Of a stretch of DNA of 64,000 nt, positions 8,839 through 18,060 are shown piece by piece. The position numbers and the translations under genes were made by a program. Positions within the stretch are counted from its first letter, which is position 1. The number at the start of each line of letters is the position of its first letter. A model generated the notes under the pieces. That model did no database searches, had not been told where the DNA came from, and saw nothing but the letters and a program-made list of their open reading frames with translations. Origin of the DNA: Paenibacillus piri (GTDB lineage Bacteria; Bacillota; Bacilli; Paenibacillales; NBRC-103111); contig NZ_SMRT01000002.1 in NCBI RefSeq assembly GCF_004354045.1, forward strand, positions 496,001 through 560,000, given 5' to 3'.

Positions 8839-9168
8839 TTAAATGGCGCGGAATTCATGGACCCATACTTTCATGTGCGGGAGCCAAGGCATTCCGGCAT
8901 GCATGGACAAAATGTAATTTTTGTAGCTTTCCAGGTCGGCATAGCCTTCGGTTCGAACCGCTTCGTCGGTCAACTCGCCAAGCGTTTGCTGGTACACCTT
9001 GTGCACCTCGAATTTGCGGCCCTCAAGCTCCATAATTTCTCCGATATCGGCATAGCGGCCGTTCCGGCGGGTTGCCGTTTTTTCGCCGCGAATTACTTTC
9101 TGTACATCGTCCTCCTTCGTAACGAGGCGGTCAATGGTACATGTTTTCGGTGGCAATGGTTCAGTCAT
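8839..9168 (-). CDS. ASCH-domain protein
   Basis: A 109-residue protein matching ASCH/PUA-like proteins: DDVQKVIRGEKTATRR near the start contains the G-x-K-x-x-T/E-x-R core of the fold, and a hydrophobic C-terminal strand (MKVWVHEFRAI) closes it. ASCH domains are proposed to bind RNA; no substrate can be named here. On this strand GGAGG precedes the ATG by 9 nt. It is divergent from the M42 peptidase gene, and the shared 90-bp spacer contains a 12-nt palindrome, TGTAAGCTTACA, at 9198-9209. Confidence 0.75.
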   Translation of the reverse strand: MTEPLPPKTCTIDRLVTKEDDVQKVIRGEKTATRRNGRYADIGEIMELEGRKFEVHKVYQQTLGELTDEAVRTEGYADLESYKNYILSMHAGMPWLPHMKVWVHEFRAI

Positions 9169-9267
9169 AGGTAGTAACCTCCTTCATTTTGTACATTTGT
9201 AAGCTTACATGAAAAGCAGGTCGGAAGCAAACACTCCGGACCCGCTTGAGTAGAGGAGATGACGTTC

Positions 9268-10335
9268 ATGAAATCCCGCATCAATCAGTCGTATGTGCTT
9301 GAACTGTTGGAGCGGCTGCTCCGAACTCCGAGTCCCAGCGGTTACTGCGGCAAAATCATGCAGCTGGTCGCCAATGAAACGGCAAAGCTGGGCTATACGG
9401 TCGGTTTCACGAAAAAGGGCTGCGGCCTTATCCAAGTGCCCGGCAAGCGTACAGACCGGGTACTGGGCTTGTCGGCTCATGTCGATACGCTGGGCGCTAT
9501 GGTCCGCTCGATCAAGCCGAACGGCACGCTGCGGTTTACTTCGGTCGGCGGTTATATGATGGGCTCCGTCGAAAATGAATACTGCCAAGTCCATACGAGG
9601 GGCGGACGCAGCTATGACGGTACGATCTTGACGAACAAGCCCTCGGTGCATGTATATACGGATGCCCGCGATTTGAAGCGCGAGGAGGCCGTGATGGAAA
9701 TTCGCCTTGACGAGCGGGTGCAATCGGCAGAGGATGTTAAAAAGCTCGGCATTGAAGTCGGCGACTTCATTTCGTTCGATCCGCGGGCGGAATTTAAAGC
9801 GAACGGCTATATCAAATCCCGCCATCTGGATGACAAGGCCGCCGTCGCCGCGCTGTTCGGCCTGCTGGAGCTGATTTCGCGGGAAGCAGTGACGCCGGCG
9901 TGCACGCTGCAGCTGCTCATCAGCACTTATGAGGAGGTAGGGCATGGAGCGTCCTACCTGCCCTCCGAGATCGATGAGCTGATCGCCGTCGATATGGGAG
10001 CGATGGGAGATGATCTGTCCTGCACGGAATTTGACGTTTCCATCTGCGCCAAAGATTCGTCGGGTCCGTATGACTATGAGATGACAAGCAGGCTGATCGA
10101 GCTGGCGAAGCGGGAACGGCTCGCCTATGCCGTCGATATATATCCGCAGTACGGCTCGGATGCCACCGCCGCCCTGCGGGGCGGCAGCAACATTCGGGCG
10201 GCGCTCGTCGGCCCGGGCGTGCACGCCTCCCACAGCATGGAACGGACGCACAGCGAAGCCGTGTGGAATACGATCGCGCTGCTCGCGGCCTATGTGCAGG
10301 AACCGTGTCTTGTAAACGAATTTAAGGGGTTGTAA
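9268..10335 (+). CDS. M42 family metallo-aminopeptidase
   Basis: A 355-residue M42 peptidase. The dinuclear metal site is visible in order: SAHVDT (His, Asp), RHLDDKA (bridging Asp), the catalytic and metal-binding EEVGHG, AVDMGA (Asp) and the final ASHSMERTH (His). Members form large dodecameric cytosolic aminopeptidases that trim short peptides. I chose the ATG at 9268 because GAGGAG is 9 nt upstream; the ATG at 9259 abuts that site. It is separated by only 4 nt from the following ABC-F gene, so the two are probably co-transcribed. Confidence 0.9.
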   Translation: MKSRINQSYVLELLERLLRTPSPSGYCGKIMQLVANETAKLGYTVGFTKKGCGLIQVPGKRTDRVLGLSAHVDTLGAMVRSIKPNGTLRFTSVGGYMMGSVENEYCQVHTRGGRSYDGTILTNKPSVHVYTDARDLKREEAVMEIRLDERVQSAEDVKKLGIEVGDFISFDPRAEFKANGYIKSRHLDDKAAVAALFGLLELISREAVTPACTLQLLISTYEEVGHGASYLPSEIDELIAVDMGAMGDDLSCTEFDVSICAKDSSGPYDYEMTSRLIELAKRERLAYAVDIYPQYGSDATAALRGGSNIRAALVGPGVHASHSMERTHSEAVWNTIALLAAYVQEPCLVNEFKGL

Positions 10336-10339
10336 CGTT

Positions 10340-12277
10340 TTGAATATCGTAGCCATTGAGCATTTTCATAAAAGCTTCGGGGATAAAGTTTTGTTCGACG
10401 ACATTTCTTTCCAAATCAACGAAAAGCAGCGGATCGGACTTGTAGGCGTGAACGGTACCGGCAAGTCCTCGTTGTTGAAGGCGATCGCGGGACTCGAAAG
10501 CGTCGACTCCGGCAAGCTGGTGCATGCGAATCATTTTCGTACCGAGTATTTGCCGCAAAATCCGGAGTTCGACGCCGATTCAACCGTGCTGGAGCAAGTG
10601 TTTTACGGGGACACGCCGCTGATGCGAACGCTGCGCGATTACGAGGAAGCGCTGGCTTCTCTTGAGGAGGCGCCGGAGGACGAGCAGCGGCAGTCGCGAC
10701 TGTTTGCAGTGCAGCAGCGGATGGATACGCTTGGCGCCTGGGATGCGAGCACCGTCGCGAAGACGGTGCTGACCCGGCTCGGGATTCGCAACTTTACGCA
10801 AAAAGTAGGCCTGCTGTCCGGAGGACAGCGCAAACGTGTCGCTATGGCGCGTGTGCTGATTCAACCGGCGGATCTGCTCATTCTGGACGAGCCGACGAAC
10901 CATATCGATCATGCGACGGTAGAATGGCTCGAGGAGTTTCTGGCCAAATGGAAAGGGGCGCTGCTCCTTGTTACGCATGACCGTTATTTCCTGGACCGCG
11001 TGACGAACCGGATCATCGAGCTTGACCGCGGCAAGCTGTACAGCTATGAAGGCAACTATGCGACTTTTCTGGAGAGAAAAGCGGAGCGTCTGGAGCGCGA
11101 AGCGGCGGAGGAGGATAAGCGGCAAAACCTGCTGCGCCGCGAGCTGGCCTGGCTTCGACGGGGAGCAAAGGCGCGGACGACCAAGCAAAAAGCGCGAGTG
11201 GACCGGGCCGTTGAGCTTCGCGACCGCAAGGTGAGCGGACCGGCGGAGCAGCTTGATATGGCGCTTGGAGCCAGCCGCCTCGGCAAAAAGGTGATGGAAC
11301 TGGAGCATGTCGCCAAATCGTTTGACGGGCGCGATATGATCCGCGATTTTAATTACATCGTCATGCCGGATGACCGGGTCGGGATCATCGGACCGAACGG
11401 CAGCGGGAAGTCGACGCTTCTGAACATGATGGCAGGCAGGCTGCAGCCGGACGGAGGCACGATTGAAACGGGAACGACGGTCAAGCTGGCTTATTATACG
11501 CAGGAAAATGTGGAGATGGACGAGAAGCAGCGCGTGATCGAATACATTAAGGAAGCTGCCGAAGTGATCCGTTTGTCCGATGGCGAATCGATCACCGCCG
11601 CGCAAATGCTGGAGCGCTTTCTGTTCCCGCCGTCCCTGCAGTGGACGCCGATCGGCAGATTGTCGGGCGGCGAACGGCGGAGGTTGTACTTGCTGCGGAC
11701 GCTGATGGGCGAGCCGAACGTGCTGCTGCTCGATGAGCCGACCAATGACCTGGACATTCAGACGCTGACCATTCTGGAGGAATATTTGGACGATTTCCCC
11801 GGCGCCGTCATTACGGTATCTCATGACAGATATTTTTTGGATCGGACGGCGGATCATCTGTTTGTTTTTGATAACGGGACAGTTCACCAATTTAACGGCA
11901 ATTATTCGGAGTATTTGGAAAAGACCCGGGCCGACGAGCAGCTGCTGCAGGCCATAGATAAGAAACAGACGGGAACCGCCGCCGGGCAGCCTGCATCGGA
12001 CGCACACGAAGCGGCGGAAGGCAAAGAAAATGCGCGGCCCCGCAAGCTGAGCTTTAAGGAACAGAAGGAGTGGGACGAAATCGAAGGGCGCATCGCCTCG
12101 ATCGAGGAGCGGCTTGCTGCGGTCAAGCAGGGCATTGAACGCGCCGGCAGCGATTACGGAAAGGTGCAGGAGCTGTTTGCCGAAGAACAGCAGCTAACCG
12201 GAGAGCTGGAGCAGGCAATGGACCGCTGGACCGAGCTGTCGGAGCTGGTCGAACAAATCGCCGCCGGCAAAAAATGA
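10340..12277 (+). CDS. yfmR: ABC-F ATPase, YfmR/Uup type
   Basis: A 645-residue ABC-F protein. Walker A motifs are GVNGTGKSS and GPNGSGKST, signatures are LSGGQRKR and LSGGERRR, and Walker B motifs are LILDEPTN and LLLDEPTN. About 75 C-terminal residues (from KLSFKEQKEWDEIEGRI) form the coiled coil that marks the Uup/YfmR subgroup. Known work in B. subtilis links YfmR to relief of ribosome stalling in partnership with EF-P; here the function is inferred from family. It starts with TTG, 4 nt after the M42 gene, with a modest AAGGGG site. An Ala/Gly/Asp-rich stretch around residues 545-565 separates the second ABC domain from the coiled coil. Confidence 0.9.
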   Translation: MNIVAIEHFHKSFGDKVLFDDISFQINEKQRIGLVGVNGTGKSSLLKAIAGLESVDSGKLVHANHFRTEYLPQNPEFDADSTVLEQVFYGDTPLMRTLRDYEEALASLEEAPEDEQRQSRLFAVQQRMDTLGAWDASTVAKTVLTRLGIRNFTQKVGLLSGGQRKRVAMARVLIQPADLLILDEPTNHIDHATVEWLEEFLAKWKGALLLVTHDRYFLDRVTNRIIELDRGKLYSYEGNYATFLERKAERLEREAAEEDKRQNLLRRELAWLRRGAKARTTKQKARVDRAVELRDRKVSGPAEQLDMALGASRLGKKVMELEHVAKSFDGRDMIRDFNYIVMPDDRVGIIGPNGSGKSTLLNMMAGRLQPDGGTIETGTTVKLAYYTQENVEMDEKQRVIEYIKEAAEVIRLSDGESITAAQMLERFLFPPSLQWTPIGRLSGGERRRLYLLRTLMGEPNVLLLDEPTNDLDIQTLTILEEYLDDFPGAVITVSHDRYFLDRTADHLFVFDNGTVHQFNGNYSEYLEKTRADEQLLQAIDKKQTGTAAGQPASDAHEAAEGKENARPRKLSFKEQKEWDEIEGRIASIEERLAAVKQGIERAGSDYGKVQELFAEEQQLTGELEQAMDRWTELSELVEQIAAGKK

Positions 12278-12348
12278 GTATGATACGGTCCGCCCGTTAG
12301 GCAAGCGTAAATTTTTTACAATCCGGTTGGGAATGAACCTGCTTTTTG

Positions 12349-12357
12349 TGCTATAAT
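12349..12357 (+). promoter_or_regulatory. Extended -10 promoter of ykpA
   Basis: TGCTATAAT is an extended -10 element about 60 nt upstream of the ykpA start. A weak -35 (TTGGGA) lies 19 nt further upstream. The gene is therefore probably transcribed independently of yfmR. Confidence 0.55.
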
Positions 12358-12385
12358 TTATGTTTGGAAGTATGATGAGCCATAA

Positions 12386-14029
<1,644 letters not shown>

Positions 14030-14066
14030 CCGGTGTCGAAACGTACGTACAAGCATGGATAAGAAA

Positions 14067-14113
14067 ACCTCTATCGAGGCCTTTCGATGAAAACACATTC
14101 GTGTTTTAGAGGT
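14067..14113. other. Compact three-way-junction inverted repeat
   Basis: P1 is ACCTCT (14067-14072) with AGAGGT (14108-14113). Inside it P2 is ATCGA (14073-14077) with TCGAT (14084-14088), and P3 is AAAACAC (14090-14096) with GTGTTTT (14101-14107). Only one unpaired base joins the helices. It follows the ykpA stop by 37 nt. It may be part of the ykpA terminator or a small structured RNA. Confidence 0.45.
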
Positions 14114-14128
14114 AGCTTTTCCTGCATT

Positions 14129-14170
14129 ATCAGAATGGTTCAGCTCCGCTGAAAACTAATACATTCTGAT
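14129..14170. other. Nested hairpin
   Basis: ATCAGAATG (14129-14137) pairs with CATTCTGAT (14162-14170) and encloses TTCAGC (14139-14144) with GCTGAA (14148-14153). It is the second of three consecutive stems between ykpA and the next gene. Confidence 0.45.
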
Positions 14171-14183
14171 ATTAAAAAGAAAA

Positions 14184-14215
14184 AAGGATGAGCTTGGGTT
14201 ACGCAGCTCATCCTT
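14184..14215 (-). terminator. Rho-independent terminator
   Basis: AAGGATGAGCT (14184-14194) pairs with AGCTCATCCTT (14205-14215), an 11-bp stem. On the minus strand it follows the stop of the 70-residue gene and is followed by TTTTTC; a T-run also lies on the plus side, so it may work both ways. Confidence 0.8.
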
Positions 14216-14219
14216 CTTT

Positions 14220-14432
14220 TTAGCTTCCGCCGGTGCGGCGGCGCTGATTATTCGGCTTCTTGTTGTTTTGGCTCCGCATGACGGCGCTGTTGCCCGCCCG
14301 CTGCTGAGTGTTGGACTTGGCATCGTTCTGGGCTTGCTTCTTTTGCGCCAGCTTGTTTTTGACTGCGTCCGCCAGGCTGACTTTTTTCGGCTCATGGGCT
14401 TGTTCGTTTGGCGTTTCGTTCACGTCCGACAT
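14220..14432 (-). CDS. Small Lys/Gln/Asn-rich basic protein, unknown
   Basis: A 70-residue hydrophilic protein (start MSDVNETPNE, end RRRTGGS) rich in Lys, Asn and Gln, with no hydrophobic segment and probably disordered. I do not recognise it. The ATG at 14432 has AAGGAAGG 8 nt upstream on this strand, better than upstream in-frame starts. A strong terminator follows at once. A nucleic-acid-binding role could be guessed from the charge, but nothing shows it. Confidence 0.65.
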   Translation of the reverse strand: MSDVNETPNEQAHEPKKVSLADAVKNKLAQKKQAQNDAKSNTQQRAGNSAVMRSQNNKKPNNQRRRTGGS

Positions 14433-14538
14433 GGTGTACACCTTCCTTGCATTAGATGATTTCATTGTACTGATTTGTCCATGTGGAAGCAAGTGAAAAA
14501 ATAGCTTTTAATGAGCTAAGGCTACAGGAGAGAATCTT

Positions 14539-15063
14539 ATGTTTGACCCGACTATTTTTGATAATTTGAAAGTCGTTTTGGAAGGCGCGCTGTACGATAA
14601 AGATTTCGATGGCGTCCTGCAAATTACGAACCGTATGGACCGGATGGAGCTTTCCTCGATGTCCCGCTCGTTTGGCATGGAGTTTACGGCAAAGCCGGCA
14701 GGCGCCGCGAAAGGGCGGGTCCGGTTGACGGCGTCGGTTGCCGATCTGGCGGCGGAATTGCTGGCCGAAACCGATAAGCAGCCGGGCTGCGGCTTGCAGC
14801 TGACGTTTATGCACCCGATCCGTGAGATGGAGGCCGATTGCGCCTGGACGGAAGAACTCATCCGCGACATTTGGGGCGACGGCGTCGAAGCCGCGCAAAG
14901 CGTGCGCATGACGTATGGCAGCCAGCCGGTGAAGCTGACGAATCATTTGACCGTCCGGTTTACAAGAAAGCTGGATGAGCGGCAGATCGACGACATCCCG
15001 AGCCTGCTCGATCATGTCGTGCTCAGCCTGCAGCGGCTCGACGAACGGTTTGCCGGCCATTAA
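14539..15063 (+). CDS. Hypothetical 174-residue protein
   Basis: A soluble acidic protein starting MFDPTIFDNLKVVLEGALYD behind CAGGAGAG. It has alternating strands and helices and no transmembrane segment, and ends in a long helix (LLDHVVLSLQRLDERF). Two Cys residues (PGCGLQ and DCAWTEE) are not arranged as a metal site. I do not recognise the family. It is the first gene of a co-directional run with the thioredoxin-like protein, kapB and the histidine kinase; codon use looks like that of its neighbours. Confidence 0.7.
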   Translation: MFDPTIFDNLKVVLEGALYDKDFDGVLQITNRMDRMELSSMSRSFGMEFTAKPAGAAKGRVRLTASVADLAAELLAETDKQPGCGLQLTFMHPIREMEADCAWTEELIRDIWGDGVEAAQSVRMTYGSQPVKLTNHLTVRFTRKLDERQIDDIPSLLDHVVLSLQRLDERFAGH

Positions 15064-15122
15064 TCTGTCGGGTTCATGCAAATGACGCAGCGGCGGCGAG
15101 GCTGAAAGGAGGCGGTGCCGTT

Positions 15123-15455
15123 TTGACCGAATGGACAGAAGCGCAGCTGAAGGATTGGATGAAAGACAGTTCTGAGCGCAGATTCTTTTATTTTTATACC
15201 CCGCTATGCGGCACGTGCAAATGGACCGAACGAATGCTGCAGGTGATCTTGACGCTTGATCCGCAGCTGCCGATTGTGAAATGCAATGTTAATTTTTGCA
15301 GGCAGACGGCAATCGAATGGCAAATCGAAAGCGTTCCGTGCATCGTCGGTTTTGGAACGGACGGCGGCATGCGCAAACGCTACAAGATGCAGGCGGTCGA
15401 CGATTTGCATCGCTGGTTTCAGCAAATAAACGACAATGGGAGGGAATCGTCATGA
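15123..15455 (+). CDS. Thioredoxin-like protein
   Basis: A 110-residue thioredoxin-fold protein with the redox motif CGTC (YTPLCGTCKW) and the cis-Pro segment ESVPCIVGF. It has no signal peptide, so it acts in the cytoplasm as a small dithiol oxidoreductase. The TTG start follows AAAGGAGG with 9-nt spacing. The stop overlaps the kapB start as ATGA, implying coupled translation. Confidence 0.85.
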   Translation: MTEWTEAQLKDWMKDSSERRFFYFYTPLCGTCKWTERMLQVILTLDPQLPIVKCNVNFCRQTAIEWQIESVPCIVGFGTDGGMRKRYKMQAVDDLHRWFQQINDNGRESS

Positions 15456-15841
15456 ACGATACGTTTGAAGTAGGCAGCTTGGTCATGGCAGAATATAAGA
15501 CAGGAATATATACGGGCGAGGTAGTGGAGCATTCCCCGTCCGGCAAATTAGCGGTCAAAATATTGGCTGTCGTGAAGCATCCGACCCAAGGCGATTTGCA
15601 TCATCCGATGGACCCGGATGTTCCTTTTTTCCACCAGCGCCGGGCACTGGCTTATCAGGAAATTGCTTTGATGCCGCGTCATACAATCAAGCCGTTCAGC
15701 GGCAGCGTTCAGGATTACCGCGCTTCGCTGGAGAAGTCGCTTCAAGCCGAAATGAACAAGCTGCGGCAGACGGTGCAATGGGCCGAGCGTAGTTTGCAGG
15801 AACTGGAGCAGCTGCAAAAGGATTACGCCGTTTTGAAATAA
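15452..15841 (+). CDS. kapB: KapB-like kinase-associated protein
   Basis: A 129-residue protein similar to B. subtilis KapB, the factor needed for KinB activity in the sporulation phosphorelay. The core FEVGSLVMAEYKTGIYTGEV, the VVKHPTQGDLHHP segment, VPFFHQRRALAYQE and the C-terminal helical DYRASLEKSLQAEMNKL are family hallmarks. No lipobox is seen, so the family name lipoprotein does not fit here. The ATG overlaps the previous stop and has GGGAGG upstream. A multispan histidine kinase gene follows 67 nt later, which recalls the kinB-kapB pairing. Confidence 0.85.
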   Translation: MNDTFEVGSLVMAEYKTGIYTGEVVEHSPSGKLAVKILAVVKHPTQGDLHHPMDPDVPFFHQRRALAYQEIALMPRHTIKPFSGSVQDYRASLEKSLQAEMNKLRQTVQWAERSLQELEQLQKDYAVLK

Positions 15842-15872
15842 ATCCGTTCAACCATTCGACGGCACTACGCTG

Positions 15873-15902
15873 TATAATAGAAACGAACCCCATTTTGTCG
15901 AA
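15873..15902 (+). promoter_or_regulatory. -10 element followed by Spo0A-like box
   Basis: TATAAT stands at 15873-15878 and TTTGTCGAA at 15894-15902 is an exact match to the consensus Spo0A (0A) box. The box is downstream of the -10 and just before the kinase start, a position where bound Spo0A would repress. No convincing -35 is seen. Confidence 0.5.
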
Positions 15903-15908
15903 ACGGAT

Positions 15909-17291
15909 GTGGCGGATGTTATGCTGTTTGTACTGATTGGATTATGGGCGATCGGCTTGCTGCTGCTGATTACGGACCCGAGGCGTCCGACGACACGATG
16001 GATTGCAAGCATCGCGTTCACAGGGGGGTTCGGCGGGCTGTCGGCCGTCATCAACGATCAGATCAACCCTTATTTGAATGCCCGGGGCTGGCTGAGCGAA
16101 CCGGTCATGCGGATCATGAGTCATACGGAAACGATATGCTCGCTCATCTGCTACTATGGCTTGCCATACACGTTTATTATGTTTACGCTCATGTACCATC
16201 CGAACGCATCCGTCTGGCGTTGGACAAGATTGCTGGGCTGGGCGCTATTGCTGCCGCTGCTCGTTTCATTTGCCTTCGAGCCGATGCCCGGCGATCCGAT
16301 TCCGTACCGCTATGTGACGTTCTGGACGGTTCCCTATATTTTGGCGGGGCTTTTTCTGCTGCTTCACGGAGCGTTTAAGGAACGGAATACGTTTTTGCGC
16401 AAGCACCGGATGCTGACGGCACTTGCCGCAGCACCGTCGTTATTTTTTGCCTTGTTCACGCTGTATGTGCTGCCGACCTTTTTCGGCTTGTATGAATGGT
16501 GGCGCTACAACGCGGCTGTGATCGGATTCACATTGGCGGTTATTCTTTTTTCCAGTTTTCGTTACGGGTTTATGGGGCTGCAAATTTCGATCCGCAACCA
16601 GAAGCTCGATTATACGCTGCGGGCGATTACATCGGGAACGGCCATTTTAAACCATGCGATCAAAAACGATGTCGGCAAAATCAAGCTGTTCAGCGAAAAA
16701 ATCAAAGCGGAGGCGGAGCAGCCCGATCCGCAGCAACTGATCGGCGATATCGAAGTGATCATGAACGCTTCCCAGCATATTTACGATATGATCTACCGTA
16801 TTCAGGGGCAGACGCAGGATGTTGTTCTGCAACGGGAAGAAGTGAAGCTGCGGGATTTGCTGGAACAATGCCTCGGCATGCTGTCGCCGGTTTTTCATAA
16901 CGTTGAATTGATCAAGGATTACCGCTGCGCGGGCTTGATATGGGCCGATCGGGCGCAGCTGATCGAGGTGTTCACCAATGTGGCGACGAATGCGGCGGAG
17001 GCGATGCCGCAGGGCGGGCGGCTGACCGTCAGGCTGACGGAATCGAAGCGCAGCCTCATTGTCGAAATGAAAGATACCGGAGCGGGAATGGATAAAAAGC
17101 AGGTGAAGCAAGCGTTCGATCCTTTTTATACGACGAAATCCGGCAAAAAGCTTAATTTTGGGCTCGGGTTATCGTATTGCTACGCCATTGTCCAGAAGCA
17201 TAAAGGAACGATGAGCATCCACAGCAAGCCGGGCCAGGGAACATCGGTATATATGAATTTTCCGAAAAAGAAAGGAGGCGTTGGAGCATGA
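15909..17291 (+). CDS. Multispan membrane histidine kinase, KinB-like context
   Basis: A 460-residue sensor kinase. Residues 1-225 contain about seven hydrophobic helices with no sizeable extracellular domain. The phosphoacceptor region reads ILNHAIKNDVGKIK, with His249 the likely site; this differs from the HExxNPL type. The HATPase part has a N box (FTNVATNAAEAM), DTGAGM, and FGLGLSYCYAIV. It may start at GTG 15909 or ATG 15921; the latter has GGCGGATG upstream. A NarL-type regulator gene overlaps its end. Adjacency to kapB suggests a KinB-like sensor, but the downstream regulator suggests its own output; both remain possible. Confidence 0.8.
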   Translation: MADVMLFVLIGLWAIGLLLLITDPRRPTTRWIASIAFTGGFGGLSAVINDQINPYLNARGWLSEPVMRIMSHTETICSLICYYGLPYTFIMFTLMYHPNASVWRWTRLLGWALLLPLLVSFAFEPMPGDPIPYRYVTFWTVPYILAGLFLLLHGAFKERNTFLRKHRMLTALAAAPSLFFALFTLYVLPTFFGLYEWWRYNAAVIGFTLAVILFSSFRYGFMGLQISIRNQKLDYTLRAITSGTAILNHAIKNDVGKIKLFSEKIKAEAEQPDPQQLIGDIEVIMNASQHIYDMIYRIQGQTQDVVLQREEVKLRDLLEQCLGMLSPVFHNVELIKDYRCAGLIWADRAQLIEVFTNVATNAAEAMPQGGRLTVRLTESKRSLIVEMKDTGAGMDKKQVKQAFDPFYTTKSGKKLNFGLGLSYCYAIVQKHKGTMSIHSKPGQGTSVYMNFPKKKGGVGA

Positions 17292-17941
17292 GCCGGATTC
17301 GTGTCGTCATCGTAGAGGATGACCAGGATTGGCTGCGCGGCTTAATGAGCTACTTGAGCAGGGAGCCGGACTTGGACATCGTAGGTCATGCTTCGTCGGG
17401 TCAGGCGGCTGTAGAGCTGCTTGAACGGGTCGAGGCGGACGTCGTGTTGATGGACATCATGCTGTCCGACAGTCCTGAAGGGATATGGGCGGCTGCGGAA
17501 ATCGTCCAGTGTACGGGGGCGAGAGTGATCATGCTGACGTCGATAGAGGAAAAGGAGCTTATTTTCGAGGCGTTCAAGGTCGGAGCGGTGGACTATATGG
17601 TCAAGTCCAATTATACGGAAATCCCGCAATCGATCCGCAACGCCTGCGCGAACCGAAGCTCGATTCATCCTAGTGTTGCGGCCCAAATGCGCGATGAGTT
17701 TCGCCGATTGAAAAATTTGGAGCAAGAGGTCAGAGTAAAGGAGCTGCGCGAGCTGCTGACACCGACCGAGATACAGGTGCTGGATCTGATCGAGAAAGGC
17801 CATACGCAGACGCAGATTGCCGACAAATTCGTCGTGTCGATTCGCACCGTTAAGGTGCATGTCGGCAATATTTTGCGCAAGCTTGGCGGCAAGAGCAGCA
17901 AGGAAGCGGCCCAAAAGGCGAAGGATATGGGTATTTTATAA
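17288..17941 (+). CDS. NarL/FixJ-type response regulator
   Basis: A 217-residue regulator with a receiver domain (acidic pocket VEDDQD, phospho-Asp in VLMDIMLSD, conserved LTS and a Lys in MVKSN) and a C-terminal LuxR-type helix-turn-helix (LTPTEIQVLDLIEKGHTQTQIADKF, then RTVKVHVGNILRKLG). It overlaps the kinase gene by 4 nt, so the kinase is the obvious phosphodonor. Its target genes are not evident. A strong terminator follows directly. Confidence 0.9.
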   Translation: MSRIRVVIVEDDQDWLRGLMSYLSREPDLDIVGHASSGQAAVELLERVEADVVLMDIMLSDSPEGIWAAAEIVQCTGARVIMLTSIEEKELIFEAFKVGAVDYMVKSNYTEIPQSIRNACANRSSIHPSVAAQMRDEFRRLKNLEQEVRVKELRELLTPTEIQVLDLIEKGHTQTQIADKFVVSIRTVKVHVGNILRKLGGKSSKEAAQKAKDMGIL

Positions 17942-17976
17942 CGGCTAAACCGCTTATTATGGCGGTAAAGCCGTCT
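17941..17976 (+). terminator. Rho-independent terminator
   Basis: ACGGCT and ACCGC pair with GGCGGT and AGCCGT across a 7-nt loop, with symmetric AA/AA between, followed by CTTTTTT. Confidence 0.85.
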
Positions 17977-18006
17977 TTTTTGCATTGGCGGTAAAGCGAG
18001 ACTTTA

Positions 18007-18015
18007 TGGTATAGT
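18007..18015 (+). promoter_or_regulatory. Extended -10 upstream of oxidoreductase
   Basis: TGGTATAGT, an extended -10 element, lies 45 nt before the start of the Gfo/Idh/MocA gene and after the terminator. Confidence 0.4.
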
Positions 18016-18060
18016 ATGTTACAGTTTGATACTTATTGTATGTGGAGGAGTCAGAAATCG

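Noticed and set aside
9205..10356. Long minus-strand frame opposite the M42 peptidase gene
   Set aside because: It mirrors a motif-complete peptidase gene; the antisense frame is a codon-bias shadow with no recognisable domain.
10580..12007. 475-codon minus-strand frame opposite yfmR
   Set aside because: Antisense shadow of an ABC-F gene, with His/Arg/Gln-rich composition typical of such shadows.
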